The notes: a model not told the origin generated them from the sequence alone. A stretch of 64,000 nt of DNA from UBA8949 sp942493365 (GCA_942493365.1 OW818697.1:558001-622000); one strand, 5' to 3'. Shown: positions 42,101 through 51,218, numbered from the stretch's first letter. Numbers and translations: made by a program.

Positions 42101-43236
42101 TGTTCAAATCGTACCGCTTTCGGATATATCCCAGCCAAAGTCAGCTGGTGAGAATGGCGGAAAACTTCGGTTGCGCGCGTTATGTGTACAACCAACTGGT
42201 CGAGCGGCAAAGTGAAAATGGCCTGATCGATCGTGCACTCGAGCAGCGCCTGATTGCCGAACTTTGCCGCGCCGAACCCTGGATCCAGGGGGTCAACCCA
42301 TCGATTGTCTTTCATGCATTCGATCACTACAATTATTCGCTACAGCGCAGCAAGACGCTCAACAAAAAGCTGCGCTTTATCAGCCGGCAGCGCGAATCCT
42401 TCTGTTTGAGCAATTATTGCCGGGCGATCAGGATTAACGCGAAATCGGTCGCCATCAACCCAATCGGCGATCTCAAGGCGCGCATGCCCCGCTTGCCCTG
42501 CGGCAAGATCTTAAACACGACAGTCATCAAGGCGGCATCCGGCCGCTACTACATGAGCGTGCTGACGCAGCAGGACGACATCAGCGTGACGCCCGTGATT
42601 AGTAAAGACAAAATCAACTGCATCGGCATTGATATGGGCATCAAGCATTTCCTGACCCAGTCCGATGGCGTCCACGTCGAAAACCCTCGCTATTTTCAAG
42701 ACGGTCTCGATCGTATGAAACGATTGCAAAAAGACCTGGCTCGTAAAACCAAAGGCAGCGCTAACTACAACAAACAGCGCCAAAGAATCGCTCGCCAGCA
42801 CGAGCGAATCGTGACCCAGCGCAACGCCTTTCTCCACAAAGAATCCACCCGCATCGTTCGCGAAAACGACATCATTGCCGTCGAATCCCTCGGCATCAGC
42901 GATCTGCTCGAACAAAAAAAGATTTCGTTGCAGATCAATGACGCCGCCTGGCGCAAGTTCATCACGATGCTGGCCTACAAAGCCCAGTGGTACGGAAAGC
43001 AACTGATTCAGATCGATCGTTACCACCCATCATCCAAGACCTGCTGCAAATGCCGCTACATCATCAAGAGCATGCCCCTTGTCATTCGCGAATGGCAGTG
43101 CCCCCAGTGCGAAACCCAACACGATCGCGACACCAATGCCGCGATCAACATCATGATTGCCGGCGTCAAAATCTACCAAAAGCAACACCCCAAACTCAAC
43201 CAACAGCTTATCCCGGTCCTCTCGGGCCGTCGATAA
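42100..43236 (+). CDS. tnpB: RNA-guided nuclease TnpB (IS200/IS605-type OrfB)
   Basis: Transposon-encoded nuclease of 378 residues that uses an omega-RNA from its own 3' end. The RuvC triad is present: Asp in GIDMGIKHFLT, Glu in IAVESLGISDLL, Asp in HDRDTNAAINIM. A zinc ribbon has CCKC and CPQC pairs between the last two. The N-terminal wedge starts MFKSYRFRIYPSQSQLVRMA. The central block RQRQRIARQHERIVTQRNAF (here KQRQRIARQHERI) is typical. No TnpA transposase is nearby, so the element is not autonomous. Start is fixed by GAAGGGGGG inside a hairpin. Protein appears intact. Confidence 0.92.
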   Translation: MFKSYRFRIYPSQSQLVRMAENFGCARYVYNQLVERQSENGLIDRALEQRLIAELCRAEPWIQGVNPSIVFHAFDHYNYSLQRSKTLNKKLRFISRQRESFCLSNYCRAIRINAKSVAINPIGDLKARMPRLPCGKILNTTVIKAASGRYYMSVLTQQDDISVTPVISKDKINCIGIDMGIKHFLTQSDGVHVENPRYFQDGLDRMKRLQKDLARKTKGSANYNKQRQRIARQHERIVTQRNAFLHKESTRIVRENDIIAVESLGISDLLEQKKISLQINDAAWRKFITMLAYKAQWYGKQLIQIDRYHPSSKTCCKCRYIIKSMPLVIREWQCPQCETQHDRDTNAAINIMIAGVKIYQKQHPKLNQQLIPVLSGRR

Positions 43237-43410
43237 TAAAAACTACCGCATATCTTGCGGGAAGTAACGCCTGTGGAGAGGGCTCACTCCCCTCGGCGAA
43301 GCAGGAAAGAGGCAATGGGCCGATCCAAGGGCCATTGCGCGTAAGCGATGGTCTAAGGCGACGCTCCTATTGCAGCGCAAGCAAGATTCGAACCCTGGGC
43401 TGCTCCTAAA
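43190..43410 (+). ncRNA. Probable omega-RNA / right end of the TnpB element
   Basis: The end of tnpB and the following 170 bases contain stems CCGCA (43246-43250) with TGCGG (43256-43260), a GGAGAGGG-CTCA-CTCCCCT hairpin, the GAAGCAGGAA sequence common in IS605 omega-RNA scaffolds, and GCAATGG (43312-43318) with CCATTGC (43332-43338). Exact ends and guide cannot be fixed without a second copy. Confidence 0.5.
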
Positions 43411-43462
43411 TTAAGGTTTAAATTGACTTTTCGCAAATGAAATGGTAACATTTCATTTGCTT

Positions 43463-43553
43463 GGAGAGATGGCTGAGTGGCTTAAGGCGCGCGACTGGAA
43501 ATCGCGTGATGGCTAATACCCATCCGAGGGTTCGACTCCCTCTCTCTCCGCCA
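43463..43553 (+). tRNA. tRNA-Ser (anticodon GGA), CCA encoded
   Basis: Acceptor GGAGAGA (43463-43469) pairs with TCTCTCC (43543-43549), discriminator G, then encoded CCA. Anticodon stem CGCGA (43490-43494) with TCGCG (43502-43506), loop CTGGAAA, anticodon GGA at 43497-43499 reading UCC and UCU. A long variable arm (GTGATGGCTAATACCCATC) marks it as serine. T-loop TTCGACT. Length 91. Confidence 0.97.
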
Positions 43554-43592
43554 ACAAAAAACGGCATCGCGAAAGCGGTGTCGTTTTTTGTT
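43553..43592 (+). terminator. Terminator directly after tRNA-Ser
   Basis: ACGGCATCGC and GCGGTGTCGT pair with two wobbles around a GAAA loop; six T follow. The flanking AACAAAAA/TTTTTGTT also pairs. Confidence 0.85.
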
Positions 43593-43631
43593 GGCGGAGA
43601 GAGAGGGAGTCGAACAAGGAAGCATCTCTCC
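43592..43631 (-). pseudogene. Inverted, internally deleted tRNA-Ser copy
   Basis: The minus strand reads GGAGAGATG, a 7-base filler, then the T-arm, acceptor and CCA (GTTCGACTCCC, TCTCTCTCCGCCA) of the intact tRNA-Ser, 40 bases in all. D-arm, anticodon arm and variable arm are missing. With the tRNA it forms a 41-base-pair foldback (43530-43570 with 43575-43615). Confidence 0.8.
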
Positions 43632-43686
43632 ATACACCAGCAATGTTTTGCCGTTCTTGCGGGGAGTGAGTTAAACAATAAAACCA

Positions 43687-43718
43687 AGTGCCCGGTTTGC
43701 GATAACAAACCGGGCACT
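43687..43718. terminator. Bidirectional terminator between tRNA-Ser and MFS gene
   Basis: AGTGCCCGGTTTG (43687-43699) pairs perfectly with CAAACCGGGCACT (43706-43718), loop of six. T-rich tracts follow on the minus strand (TTGGTTTTATTG) and less closely on the plus strand. Confidence 0.85.
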
Positions 43719-43766
43719 CCAATGGGTTTTTTGACTAAATAATACTAAATATTGAAGCTTTTTTGA

Positions 43767-45146
43767 TTATCTGCGGTTGAGAAGTGTATCGTCCAAAGCG
43801 AGACCGGCAGCACTTCTGTACTTGTCGTCCACAACCTTGACGTGTTTGGCGCTGAAAAGCAAGATACTGACAATGCTGATAATGCCGATAATACCAACAG
43901 CAAAAAAGGCAGACTGACTGCCAGCCTTTGAGGTTTCCTGTGTGACCGCTGAGGTTATCTGAATGTTCATAAGCATCGCAATAATCATCGGGCCGAAAGC
44001 CTGTATTGCATTAGCAACAGGGTTGACGCATGCGAAAACGCTCGGGAAGTCCTCGCGTCTCCAGTACTGAGCGGCAGCGGACACCGTAAAGTTGCTCGAC
44101 GCTCCCATAAAAATAGCAACGCAGAACATTCCAATCAGCAGGAAGACAACTTCGTGGATTGCACCAACAAACCCGCCAACAATCATAATAGCCACAGAAA
44201 CAGCGACTGCAAATTTAGTGCCGAATTTTGTGTCAAGAACACCCAGCAGCCAGCTGCCAAAGCAAGCAACAACTGCCACGCCGATCATGACAACTTTAAA
44301 ACCGCCAATAGGTTTAAGTTGCTCGCTGAATTCTCCGAGTATTGACACAGACTGTGTCATGAGGCCGACGGCGCAAAACAATAAAAAGCCCATTGGTATG
44401 GTAATGAACCAGAAATCGCGGTTTTTCAAAGTGTGACCTAGCGTCCAGACGGAGGTTGCCTTGGCTTTGATCTCAGCTTCCATCATCGATTTAGCGACTT
44501 CGGGGGTGATATTTTTGTCATTATCGCGGTATGCGCCGCACTGTTCAGGATAATCGGTTACGAAGAACGCGCCGATGAGCAGGCCGACGGCGCTGACGAT
44601 GAAGAACGGCAGAAAGGCGCCGAAAACACCCCAGCTGGATATTGATGTTGCGAAAAATCCAATCACACCGTTCGCAATCGGGAAGGCAAAGGTGGCGAGA
44701 CCCATAACAGTGCCCTTCCGTCGCGGGAACCATTGACCGACCAGAATGCCGATTGATAACGTGGAGTACAGAACAACAAAGACCGTCTCAAGTCCATAGC
44801 AAATTTGCCATAAAAGTCGTGTATCACTCGGTGTGCCTTGAGGCGTATTGCCCGGAATTAGCATAACGCCAAGAGCAAGCGCGAGTGAAACGATACCCAG
44901 CACAATGCTGACCTTTTTAACGTTCTTAATTTTTCCGATAAAGCGAACCAAAATGAGTTGCAAAACGATGCCAATCAGAAGGCTGATTGTATAAATTGTC
45001 GACACCGTTGCAGCTCCGCCGTACATGCTCGAGAGGACGTTCATCGGGTAGTTTGTGAACACCATGAAGGACACAAATGCGATAGCCTGATAGATGATTA
45101 GCATCCAGCCTCTGAACCCAAAATTAATTGTTTTCTTTTGCTCCAT
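43767..45146 (-). CDS. Major facilitator superfamily transporter
   Basis: Membrane carrier of 459 residues with about twelve hydrophobic segments. The loop after helix 4 reads VGQWFPRRKGTVMGLATFAF, where the WF-RRKG-MG pattern is typical of oxalate/formate- and monocarboxylate-type MFS proteins, and SAAAQYWRREDFPSVFACVN is the matching loop in the second half. Substrate unknown. Its base composition is more AT-rich than neighbours, and it stands alone between a terminator and a 536-base AT-rich spacer, suggesting separate acquisition. AGGGGA precedes the start. Confidence 0.85.
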   Translation of the reverse strand: MEQKKTINFGFRGWMLIIYQAIAFVSFMVFTNYPMNVLSSMYGGAATVSTIYTISLLIGIVLQLILVRFIGKIKNVKKVSIVLGIVSLALALGVMLIPGNTPQGTPSDTRLLWQICYGLETVFVVLYSTLSIGILVGQWFPRRKGTVMGLATFAFPIANGVIGFFATSISSWGVFGAFLPFFIVSAVGLLIGAFFVTDYPEQCGAYRDNDKNITPEVAKSMMEAEIKAKATSVWTLGHTLKNRDFWFITIPMGFLLFCAVGLMTQSVSILGEFSEQLKPIGGFKVVMIGVAVVACFGSWLLGVLDTKFGTKFAVAVSVAIMIVGGFVGAIHEVVFLLIGMFCVAIFMGASSNFTVSAAAQYWRREDFPSVFACVNPVANAIQAFGPMIIAMLMNIQITSAVTQETSKAGSQSAFFAVGIIGIISIVSILLFSAKHVKVVDDKYRSAAGLALDDTLLNRR

Positions 45147-45682
45147 ATAGACTCCCCTTTAATTTGTGTAGTAGTTATTAATGTCCCTCTCCAAGGACGA
45201 GGTGGCTTTGTGTCAAAGTCTCGGTCAGCTGTTTCCCTCCTTCTCAGTACTTACGATCAATTACATGCTCATTATGGCACTCAATCCGCCACGATGCAAC
45301 CGCTAACGTTTATAGTGCAACACATCCATACGCGTCGTCTCTGTCATGTTCTCTGGTTTATTTTCAACTAATTGTATAGCACGTCGCCTTGAAATTTTGT
45401 ATTATCTCGATTTTAATTTCGATTGATATATATGTACTATATAAACAAAGCTATCATAAATTATAATATCAGTCAAGTCCAGAATGTTGGTGTAAATTCA
45501 CTTTCTCCTGTGAGTTTAAAACATTTAAAAAATAGATGATAATTACGTTTTGAAATTCAAAATCGCGATGCTGAAACACCATTCCGGAGAGATATTAAAT
45601 GATTCTGTTCCCAAATTCTCCCTACGCGGTTATAATAGAAAAAATACCTATTTCAAATCGTTCGTCAGATGGAGATTGACTT
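45147..45682. other. AT-rich intergenic stretch
   Basis: 536 bases with no credible gene. The central part (about 45400-45560) is strongly AT-rich. A TATAAT at 45631-45636 lies 47 bases before xpt and is probably its -10. Nothing else recognisable. Confidence 0.6.
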
Positions 45683-46258
45683 ATGGAGCTGCTCAAGAAG
45701 AGAATTCGCGCGGATGGCCGCGTTAAAGACGACCACATTATCAAGGTGGACAGCTTCCTCAATCACCAGATTGACATCGAATTGCTCGAAGAAATCGGCA
45801 AAGAATTTCGCCGCCTGTTTGACGGTGAACAGATCACCAAGATCATCACCATTGAAGCCAGCGGTATCGCCATCGCCTGCGTGGCGGCCAAGCATTTCAA
45901 CGTACCGATTGTCTTTGCCAAAAAGTCCGAGAGCAAGAACATTGACGGTGAGGTGTACCGCACCACCGTGACCAGTTACACTCGCGGCAAGGACTATGTC
46001 GTAATCCTTGAGAAGCGCTATCTGACACCGGAAGACCGGATCATCATCATCGACGACATCTTGGCAACTGGCGAAGCACAACGCGGCCTGCTCGACATCT
46101 GCAAACAGGCCGGTGCTCAGGTTGCCGGCATCGGCATCGTTATCGAGAAGGGCTTTCAGGGCGGCGGCGACAAGCTCCGAGCGGCGGGTTACAACCTGCA
46201 GAGCCTGGCAATTATCGACAAAATGGACAACAATTCCATTCTGTTTCGCGAATCCTGA
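45683..46258 (+). CDS. xpt: Xanthine phosphoribosyltransferase
   Basis: Salvages xanthine to XMP using PRPP; 191 residues. It has the Xpt start MELLKKRIRADGRVKDDHII, the base-pocket segment TIEASGIAIACVAAKHFNVP, VFAKKSESKNIDGEVYRTTV and the PRPP loop RIIIIDDILATGEAQRGL. No guanine/xanthine riboswitch consensus is visible in front. It converges with the nucleoside transporter genes, which fits purine salvage. Confidence 0.95.
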   Translation: MELLKKRIRADGRVKDDHIIKVDSFLNHQIDIELLEEIGKEFRRLFDGEQITKIITIEASGIAIACVAAKHFNVPIVFAKKSESKNIDGEVYRTTVTSYTRGKDYVVILEKRYLTPEDRIIIIDDILATGEAQRGLLDICKQAGAQVAGIGIVIEKGFQGGGDKLRAAGYNLQSLAIIDKMDNNSILFRES

Positions 46259-47230
46259 CTAGCGCTCCTCACGGAAGTAAGGCTGCCCAAGATTGCCCGG
46301 CGGCTGATTTTCGCGTTTTCTGCGCATTGAAACAACAATCAGCACGATGATCGTCACCAGATAAGGCAACATTTTGAACAGTTCCTGCGACGAGCGGGTC
46401 AGACCTGGGATGTAGAAAAAGAGCCAGAAGAGAACGCCAAACAGATAAGAACCCCAGATGGCATTGATCGGTTTCCAGCGTGCGAAGATAACCAGCGCCA
46501 CGGCCAGCCAGCCAAGTTTTTCGATGCCGCTGTCGTTGGCCCAGGTGCCCTTGATATAGTCCATAACATAGTACAGGCCGCCCAGGCCAGTGATCAGCGC
46601 ACCCGTGCAGGTCGCCAGGTATTTGTAACGAATGACGCTAATACCTGCGGCATCAGACGTCGCGGCGCTCTCACCGACAGCGCGCAGATTGAGCCCCTTG
46701 CGCGTCCGGGCAAAAAACCAGCTGGCGAAGATGGCCAAGATGATCGCCAGGTAGGCCATAAACCCAAGCGAAGAGAAAACGGGCGTACTGTCCAGGAAGG
46801 GCAATGTCTCGCGATAGGCGCTACTGGTTGCGGCGACCGAGATCTGGCCGACACCACCGGCGAGATTGTTCATGCCGCCGCCAAAAAAGTTGGCGACACC
46901 GGCACCGAAAATAGTCAATGTCAGGCCGGTCACATTCTGATTGGCCCGCAGTGTGATGGTCAGGAAGCTGTAGATCAGACCGGCCAGGACCGAAGCGGCA
47001 ATCGCACAAATCAGCGAAATCAGCAACCCGACCCAGGGGATGGGCGCGCTGACGTTCATTTCATACCAGAAAGCACCGGCCAGCCCGGCGATGCCGCCCA
47101 AGTACATAATGCCCGGCACGCCGAGGTTCAGACTGCCGGACTTTTCGGTCAGAATCTCACCGATGGAGCCAAACAGGATGACCGTACCGAAGACAATGGC
47201 CGCCTGCAAAAGTGACAAAAGTTGAGTCAT
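46259..47230 (-). CDS. Nucleoside ABC transporter permease, second subunit
   Basis: Integral membrane permease of 323 residues with about eight to ten helices. FGSIGEILTEKSGSLNLGVP, then GIMYLGGIAGLAGAF, and LRAVGESAATSDAAGISVIR with KYLATCTGALITGLGG are typical of the BMP-type (YufQ/NupQ-like) nucleoside importer. Last gene of the ATPase-permease-permease run; it ends one base after xpt on the opposite strand. Confidence 0.92.
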   Translation of the reverse strand: MTQLLSLLQAAIVFGTVILFGSIGEILTEKSGSLNLGVPGIMYLGGIAGLAGAFWYEMNVSAPIPWVGLLISLICAIAASVLAGLIYSFLTITLRANQNVTGLTLTIFGAGVANFFGGGMNNLAGGVGQISVAATSSAYRETLPFLDSTPVFSSLGFMAYLAIILAIFASWFFARTRKGLNLRAVGESAATSDAAGISVIRYKYLATCTGALITGLGGLYYVMDYIKGTWANDSGIEKLGWLAVALVIFARWKPINAIWGSYLFGVLFWLFFYIPGLTRSSQELFKMLPYLVTIIVLIVVSMRRKRENQPPGNLGQPYFREER

Positions 47231-47231
47231 C

Positions 47232-48329
47232 TCAGTTGCCCCCCTTTCTGGTGCGGAAAATCAGCCGGTATTTTGTAAAAAATTCGCTGCCGATGATGAA
47301 GAACAGGATGATGCCCGTGATCATCTGTGAGGCGTAATCGTTGAGGTTAAATTGCGAGGCGATCTGAATGGCGCCCTTTTCCATAAAGACCAGCAAAGCC
47401 GCGACCATAATCATGGTGAACGTATTGAACTTGGCCAGCCAGGCCACAATAATAGCCGTGAAGCCGATGCCACCGGAGGTGCTGGTCGAAATGGTGTGTG
47501 ACGAGCCCGCGACGGCGATATACCCAGCCAGCCCGCAGATCGCGCCCGAGATCATCATCGTGCGGATAACAACCCACTTGACGCTGATACCGATGTAGCG
47601 CGCCGTACGCTCGGACTCGCCGACGACCGAAATTTCATAGCCTTGTTTGGAGTAGCGCAGATAAATGAACATGACCACTGTCAACGTCAAAACGATCAGG
47701 ACGTTTAGCATGTAGCGCTGTTCGAAGATGGCAGGAAACCAGCCGGCCTTGGTCTGCTGGTTGATGATGCCCACGGTGTTCGAACCAAACGGGTTCTCCC
47801 ATTCAGCCACAAAATAGGATGTCAGCTGGATCGCCAGATAATTCATCATCAAGGTGAACAGTGTTTCGTTAGTGCCAAACCGCGCCTTGAAAAAAGCCGG
47901 GATCAAGCCCCAAAGCGCTCCCGCCACCAGGCTGACGGCAAATGACAGGACGAGCAGCAGCCAGGTCGGCATTGAGTTGCCGAAATAGATCATGACCGCC
48001 GCCGTCGCGATACCGCCAACCAGGACCTGCCCCTCGGCGCCGATATTCCAGAAGCGCATTTTAAAGGCGGGAGCCAGACCGATGCCAATGCACAGCAGCA
48101 TCATCAGATCGCGCAGGCTGACCCAGAAGCGACGGTCCGACCCGAAGTTGCCCTCAAACATGGCCACATAGACCTTGATCGGATTTAATTTGACGATGGC
48201 GTAGATGACGACAGCGCTGACCACCAGAGCAAGCACCAGGCCGATCAGCCGGATCAGCCAGCTTTGCCAAATCGGCAGGGCATCGCGCCGGGCAATGCGC
48301 AGCAAGGGTACCTTATGAAATTGACTCAT
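47232..48329 (-). CDS. Nucleoside ABC transporter permease, first subunit
   Basis: Integral membrane permease, about 365 residues (YufP/NupP-like). APAFKMRFWNIGAEGQVLVG and SFAVSLVAGALWGLIPAFFK, then ARFGTNETLFTLMMNYLAIQ are diagnostic, and YEISVVGESERTARYIGISV is the coupling loop. The ATG at 48329 is chosen for its GGAGGG site at 48340-48345; it lies inside the end of the ATPase gene, so translation is coupled. Confidence 0.92.
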   Translation of the reverse strand: MSQFHKVPLLRIARRDALPIWQSWLIRLIGLVLALVVSAVVIYAIVKLNPIKVYVAMFEGNFGSDRRFWVSLRDLMMLLCIGIGLAPAFKMRFWNIGAEGQVLVGGIATAAVMIYFGNSMPTWLLLVLSFAVSLVAGALWGLIPAFFKARFGTNETLFTLMMNYLAIQLTSYFVAEWENPFGSNTVGIINQQTKAGWFPAIFEQRYMLNVLIVLTLTVVMFIYLRYSKQGYEISVVGESERTARYIGISVKWVVIRTMMISGAICGLAGYIAVAGSSHTISTSTSGGIGFTAIIVAWLAKFNTFTMIMVAALLVFMEKGAIQIASQFNLNDYASQMITGIILFFIIGSEFFTKYRLIFRTRKGGN

Positions 48330-49863
48330 CTTCTTTTTGCCCTCCATGTTTGGTCATCATCATGCCGACCTCGTTTTTGACGGCACCCTTCCCCGGAATA
48401 ATGCCGCTGACCTTGCCGCCGCAAAGGACCAAGATCCGGTCGCACAATTCAAGCAGAACATCGAGGTCCTCGCCGACAAAAATAACCGCAACGCCGTTTT
48501 GCTTTTGCTGATTGATCAGATCATAAATTGTGTAGGATGAATTAATATCCAGTCCCCGCACGGCATAGGCCGTCATCAGCACGGTCGGCGAGGCAGAAAT
48601 TTCTCGGCCGACCAGCACCTTTTGCACATTGCCGCCCGATAGCCGACGCACCGGGCTCAACAGACTGGGTGTTACCACGCTCAGATCGCGTACGATTGCT
48701 TTGGCCAAGCTCTTTGGCGCTTTGCGGTCAGTAAAAATGGAACGACCACTGCGAAACGACCGCAGCATCATGTTGTCGGACAAATCCATGTTGCCGACCA
48801 GTCCCATGCCGAGACGGTCCTCGGGTACAAAGGACAGCGTCACGCCCAGCGAGAAGATCGAGCGCGGATCCTTACCTTTCAACTGGATTTGCTTGCCGCT
48901 GACAGGGTCGATATAGAGAATGCTCCCCGCTTCAATCGGCTGCAGTCCGGCAATCGCTTCCAGAAGTTCCTTCTGGCCGCAACCTGAAATACCGGCAATG
49001 CCGAGAATTTCGCCCGAAAACGCAGTAAATGAAACATCGGAGAGCCTTGAAATGCCTTCGCTATCGCGAACCGTCAGTCCTTCGACGACGATGCGCGGTT
49101 GGGGATCGACCGGTTCAGGCCGATCAATGTTGAGGGCGACTGAACGCCCGACCATCATACGGGTCATTTCGGCGGCGTCCAACTCGCAGGTTGGCCGTTC
49201 GCCAATGAATTGACCACGGCGCAGCACGACAACTCGATCGGATATTTCTTCGACCTCGTTCAATTTGTGCGTGATGATGACGATAGCCTTGCCGCTGTCG
49301 CGCATGTTGCGCAAAATCGTGAAAAGTTTTTCGGTCTCCTGCGGTGTCAGAACAGCCGTCGGTTCATCAAGGATCAAAATATTGGCGCCGCGGTAAAGCA
49401 CCTTGATGATCTCGACCGTTTGCTTTTGCGAAACGGACATGTCATAAATCTTCTGCTCAGGATCGACATCAAAACCATACAACGCGCAGATTTTGCGGAT
49501 CTGCTCGCCGACGGCCCGAAGATCGAGCCAGCCTTTGCCGGTCATGCCTAGAATAATATTTTCCGCTGCCGTCAGCACATCAACCAGCTTGAAATGCTGA
49601 TGAACCATGCCAATACCCAGCTTATATGCATCCTTTGGGCTGCGAATAGAAACGTCCTGTCCGTCGATCATGATGCGGCCGCCGTCCGGGAAATAGATGC
49701 CGGACAGTATATTCATCAGCGTTGTTTTGCCGCTGCCGTTTTCGCCCAGTAGCGCAAGTATCTCACCATTGTAAATATCCAGATTGATCTGATCGTTCGC
49801 GATGACCGAATCAAATGTTTTGCTGATGTCGCGCATGCAGACGGCCGGTGTGGCGTTTTGCAT
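48313..49863 (-). CDS. Nucleoside ABC transporter ATPase (two ABC domains)
   Basis: Double-domain importer ATPase of about 516 residues. Domain 1 has GENGSGKTTLMNILSGIYFP, MVHQHFKLVDVLTAAENIIL, a signature MSVSQKQTVEI and LILDEPTAVLTPQE. Domain 2 has GISGCGQKELLEAIAG in place of a canonical Walker A and LSGGNVQKVLVGREIS; after it MTAYAVRGLD replaces the usual Walker B DEPTRGLD, so the second site is probably not catalytic, as common in this family. The ATG at 49863 follows AAGGGG. It follows the lipoprotein gene through a hairpin (49889-49917). Confidence 0.93.
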   Translation of the reverse strand: MQNATPAVCMRDISKTFDSVIANDQINLDIYNGEILALLGENGSGKTTLMNILSGIYFPDGGRIMIDGQDVSIRSPKDAYKLGIGMVHQHFKLVDVLTAAENIILGMTGKGWLDLRAVGEQIRKICALYGFDVDPEQKIYDMSVSQKQTVEIIKVLYRGANILILDEPTAVLTPQETEKLFTILRNMRDSGKAIVIITHKLNEVEEISDRVVVLRRGQFIGERPTCELDAAEMTRMMVGRSVALNIDRPEPVDPQPRIVVEGLTVRDSEGISRLSDVSFTAFSGEILGIAGISGCGQKELLEAIAGLQPIEAGSILYIDPVSGKQIQLKGKDPRSIFSLGVTLSFVPEDRLGMGLVGNMDLSDNMMLRSFRSGRSIFTDRKAPKSLAKAIVRDLSVVTPSLLSPVRRLSGGNVQKVLVGREISASPTVLMTAYAVRGLDINSSYTIYDLINQQKQNGVAVIFVGEDLDVLLELCDRILVLCGGKVSGIIPGKGAVKNEVGMMMTKHGGQKEDESIS

Positions 49864-49888
49864 AATTGTATACCCCTTGAAAATCATA

Positions 49889-49917
49889 GAAAGGGCCACT
49901 TTGATCGTGGCCCTTTC
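49889..49917 (-). terminator. Hairpin between lipoprotein and ATPase genes
   Basis: GAAAGGGCCAC and GTGGCCCTTTC pair perfectly over 11 bases around a 7-base loop. On the minus strand it is followed by TATGATTTTC. It likely lets more binding protein than ATPase be produced. Confidence 0.7.
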
Positions 49918-49938
49918 CAATCATCATTTTGTTATGGC

Positions 49939-51162
49939 TTATTGAGCGTTGAGCTCGGTGATGCCATCAATACGCAGACCAAAGTAAGGGGCGCTGCGCA
50001 GGGTGGATTCGTGGAAAATGCCATTCGAAATTGCTTCGCCGGTGTCGCCAGCCCAGTCGCCGTTGGTATCGATGGCCAGATAGGTGGTGATTTTCTCGCC
50101 GCCGACCGTGAACTTGGCGGTGTCGAAGACATTGAGGCTGCCGTCCTTGAGGGCAGTTTCGATCTCGGTAACCTTGGCGGCTGTGCCGTCAGCGCAGCTT
50201 TCGCCCAGCGCGGAGATCATGACGGCGTCATCGTTGTAGCCCTTGGCCCAGTCGGTGATGATTTCTTCGCCGTTCTTAAGGCAATTGAAGGCGTAAGTGT
50301 AGTAGACGCCCCAGTTGTTCTGCGCGCTGGTCAGAGCAGCAGTCGGAGCGACCGAGAGCATGTCGACGTTGTAGCCGACGCAGTAGACGGTTGTGCCGCC
50401 ATCCAGCAGAGCCTGGCAGGCCGCAGGAGCGCCGGTGGAGTCGGCATGCTGGCTGAGAATGATGCAGCCCGAGGAAACCAGCGCATTGGCGGCTTCGGCT
50501 TCCGCGGTCGGATCATACCAGGAGTTGGTGTAGGAAACGTCCATCACGACGTTGCTGACGATCGACTTGACGCCGAGGTAGAAGCCGGTGTAACCGGAGA
50601 CAACTTCCGCATAAGGGAAAGCGCCGACATAGCCGAGTTTAATGTTGCCGTGGGAATCCATGTTACTGGCTACAACTTTATCATCAGCGACCAGCTCGGC
50701 CAGCTTCATGCCGGCGACAACACCCGACACAAAGCGGGATTCAAAGGTATAGTTGAAGGCGTTTTTGAAATTCGGCAGTTTGGAAAGCGCAGCCTGATCG
50801 CCGGTCATGGAAACGAACGTTACGTCTGCGTTCTCACTGGCAGCCTGCTGCATATAGCTCTGATGACCGTAACTGTCTGAGAAGATGGTCGTGCAGCCCT
50901 GATCGACCAGATCCGTTGCTGTGTCATAGCATTTTTCATCTTCGGTGATGTTGTATTTCCAAATGATCTGATCTTCAGAAATGCCAACCGCTGCGGCCGC
51001 AGCCTTGATGCCCTGAATGTGAGCAAAATCGTAGCCGGTGTTTTCGTCATGAACCAGAATGACACCGATTTTGATGCCAGAAACGTTTCCGCCTGTCGTA
51101 CCACAGGCTGCAATGACAAAGACCAGTGAGATGATGAGCAGCAATGCGACTAACCTTTTCAT
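49939..51162 (-). CDS. BMP-family nucleoside-binding lipoprotein
   Basis: Extracellular binding protein of 407 residues for the nucleoside importer. Signal peptide ends in the lipobox IAAC (Cys20). IKIGVILVHDENTGYDFAHI, GCTTIFSDSYGHQSYMQQAA, VGAFPYAEVVSGYTGFYLGV and SQHADSTGAPAACQALLDGG follow the basic-membrane-protein (PnrA-like) fold, whose members bind purine nucleosides. GGAGGACAG precedes the start. The leader carries a promoter, a strong hairpin and an inverted repeat. Confidence 0.92.
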   Translation of the reverse strand: MKRLVALLLIISLVFVIAACGTTGGNVSGIKIGVILVHDENTGYDFAHIQGIKAAAAAVGISEDQIIWKYNITEDEKCYDTATDLVDQGCTTIFSDSYGHQSYMQQAASENADVTFVSMTGDQAALSKLPNFKNAFNYTFESRFVSGVVAGMKLAELVADDKVVASNMDSHGNIKLGYVGAFPYAEVVSGYTGFYLGVKSIVSNVVMDVSYTNSWYDPTAEAEAANALVSSGCIILSQHADSTGAPAACQALLDGGTTVYCVGYNVDMLSVAPTAALTSAQNNWGVYYTYAFNCLKNGEEIITDWAKGYNDDAVMISALGESCADGTAAKVTEIETALKDGSLNVFDTAKFTVGGEKITTYLAIDTNGDWAGDTGEAISNGIFHESTLRSAPYFGLRIDGITELNAQ

Positions 51163-51189
51163 TTTCTGTCCTCCATATTTATAAAATTT

Positions 51190-51208
51190 TGCATAAGCAA
51201 ATTATGCA
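51190..51208 (-). promoter_or_regulatory. Inverted repeat in front of the BMP lipoprotein gene
   Basis: TGCATAA (51190-51196) and TTATGCA (51202-51208) form a perfect 7-5-7 dyad about 28 bases before the start codon. It could be an operator or an RNA hairpin near the ribosome site; no matching regulator is identified in the window. Confidence 0.45.
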
Positions 51209-51218
51209 CATTTGAAGT

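Noticed and set aside
43418..43742. Open frames on both strands over the tRNA-Ser
   Set aside because: They are translations of the tRNA, its inverted remnant and terminator; similar frames are common false gene calls at tRNA-Ser loci.
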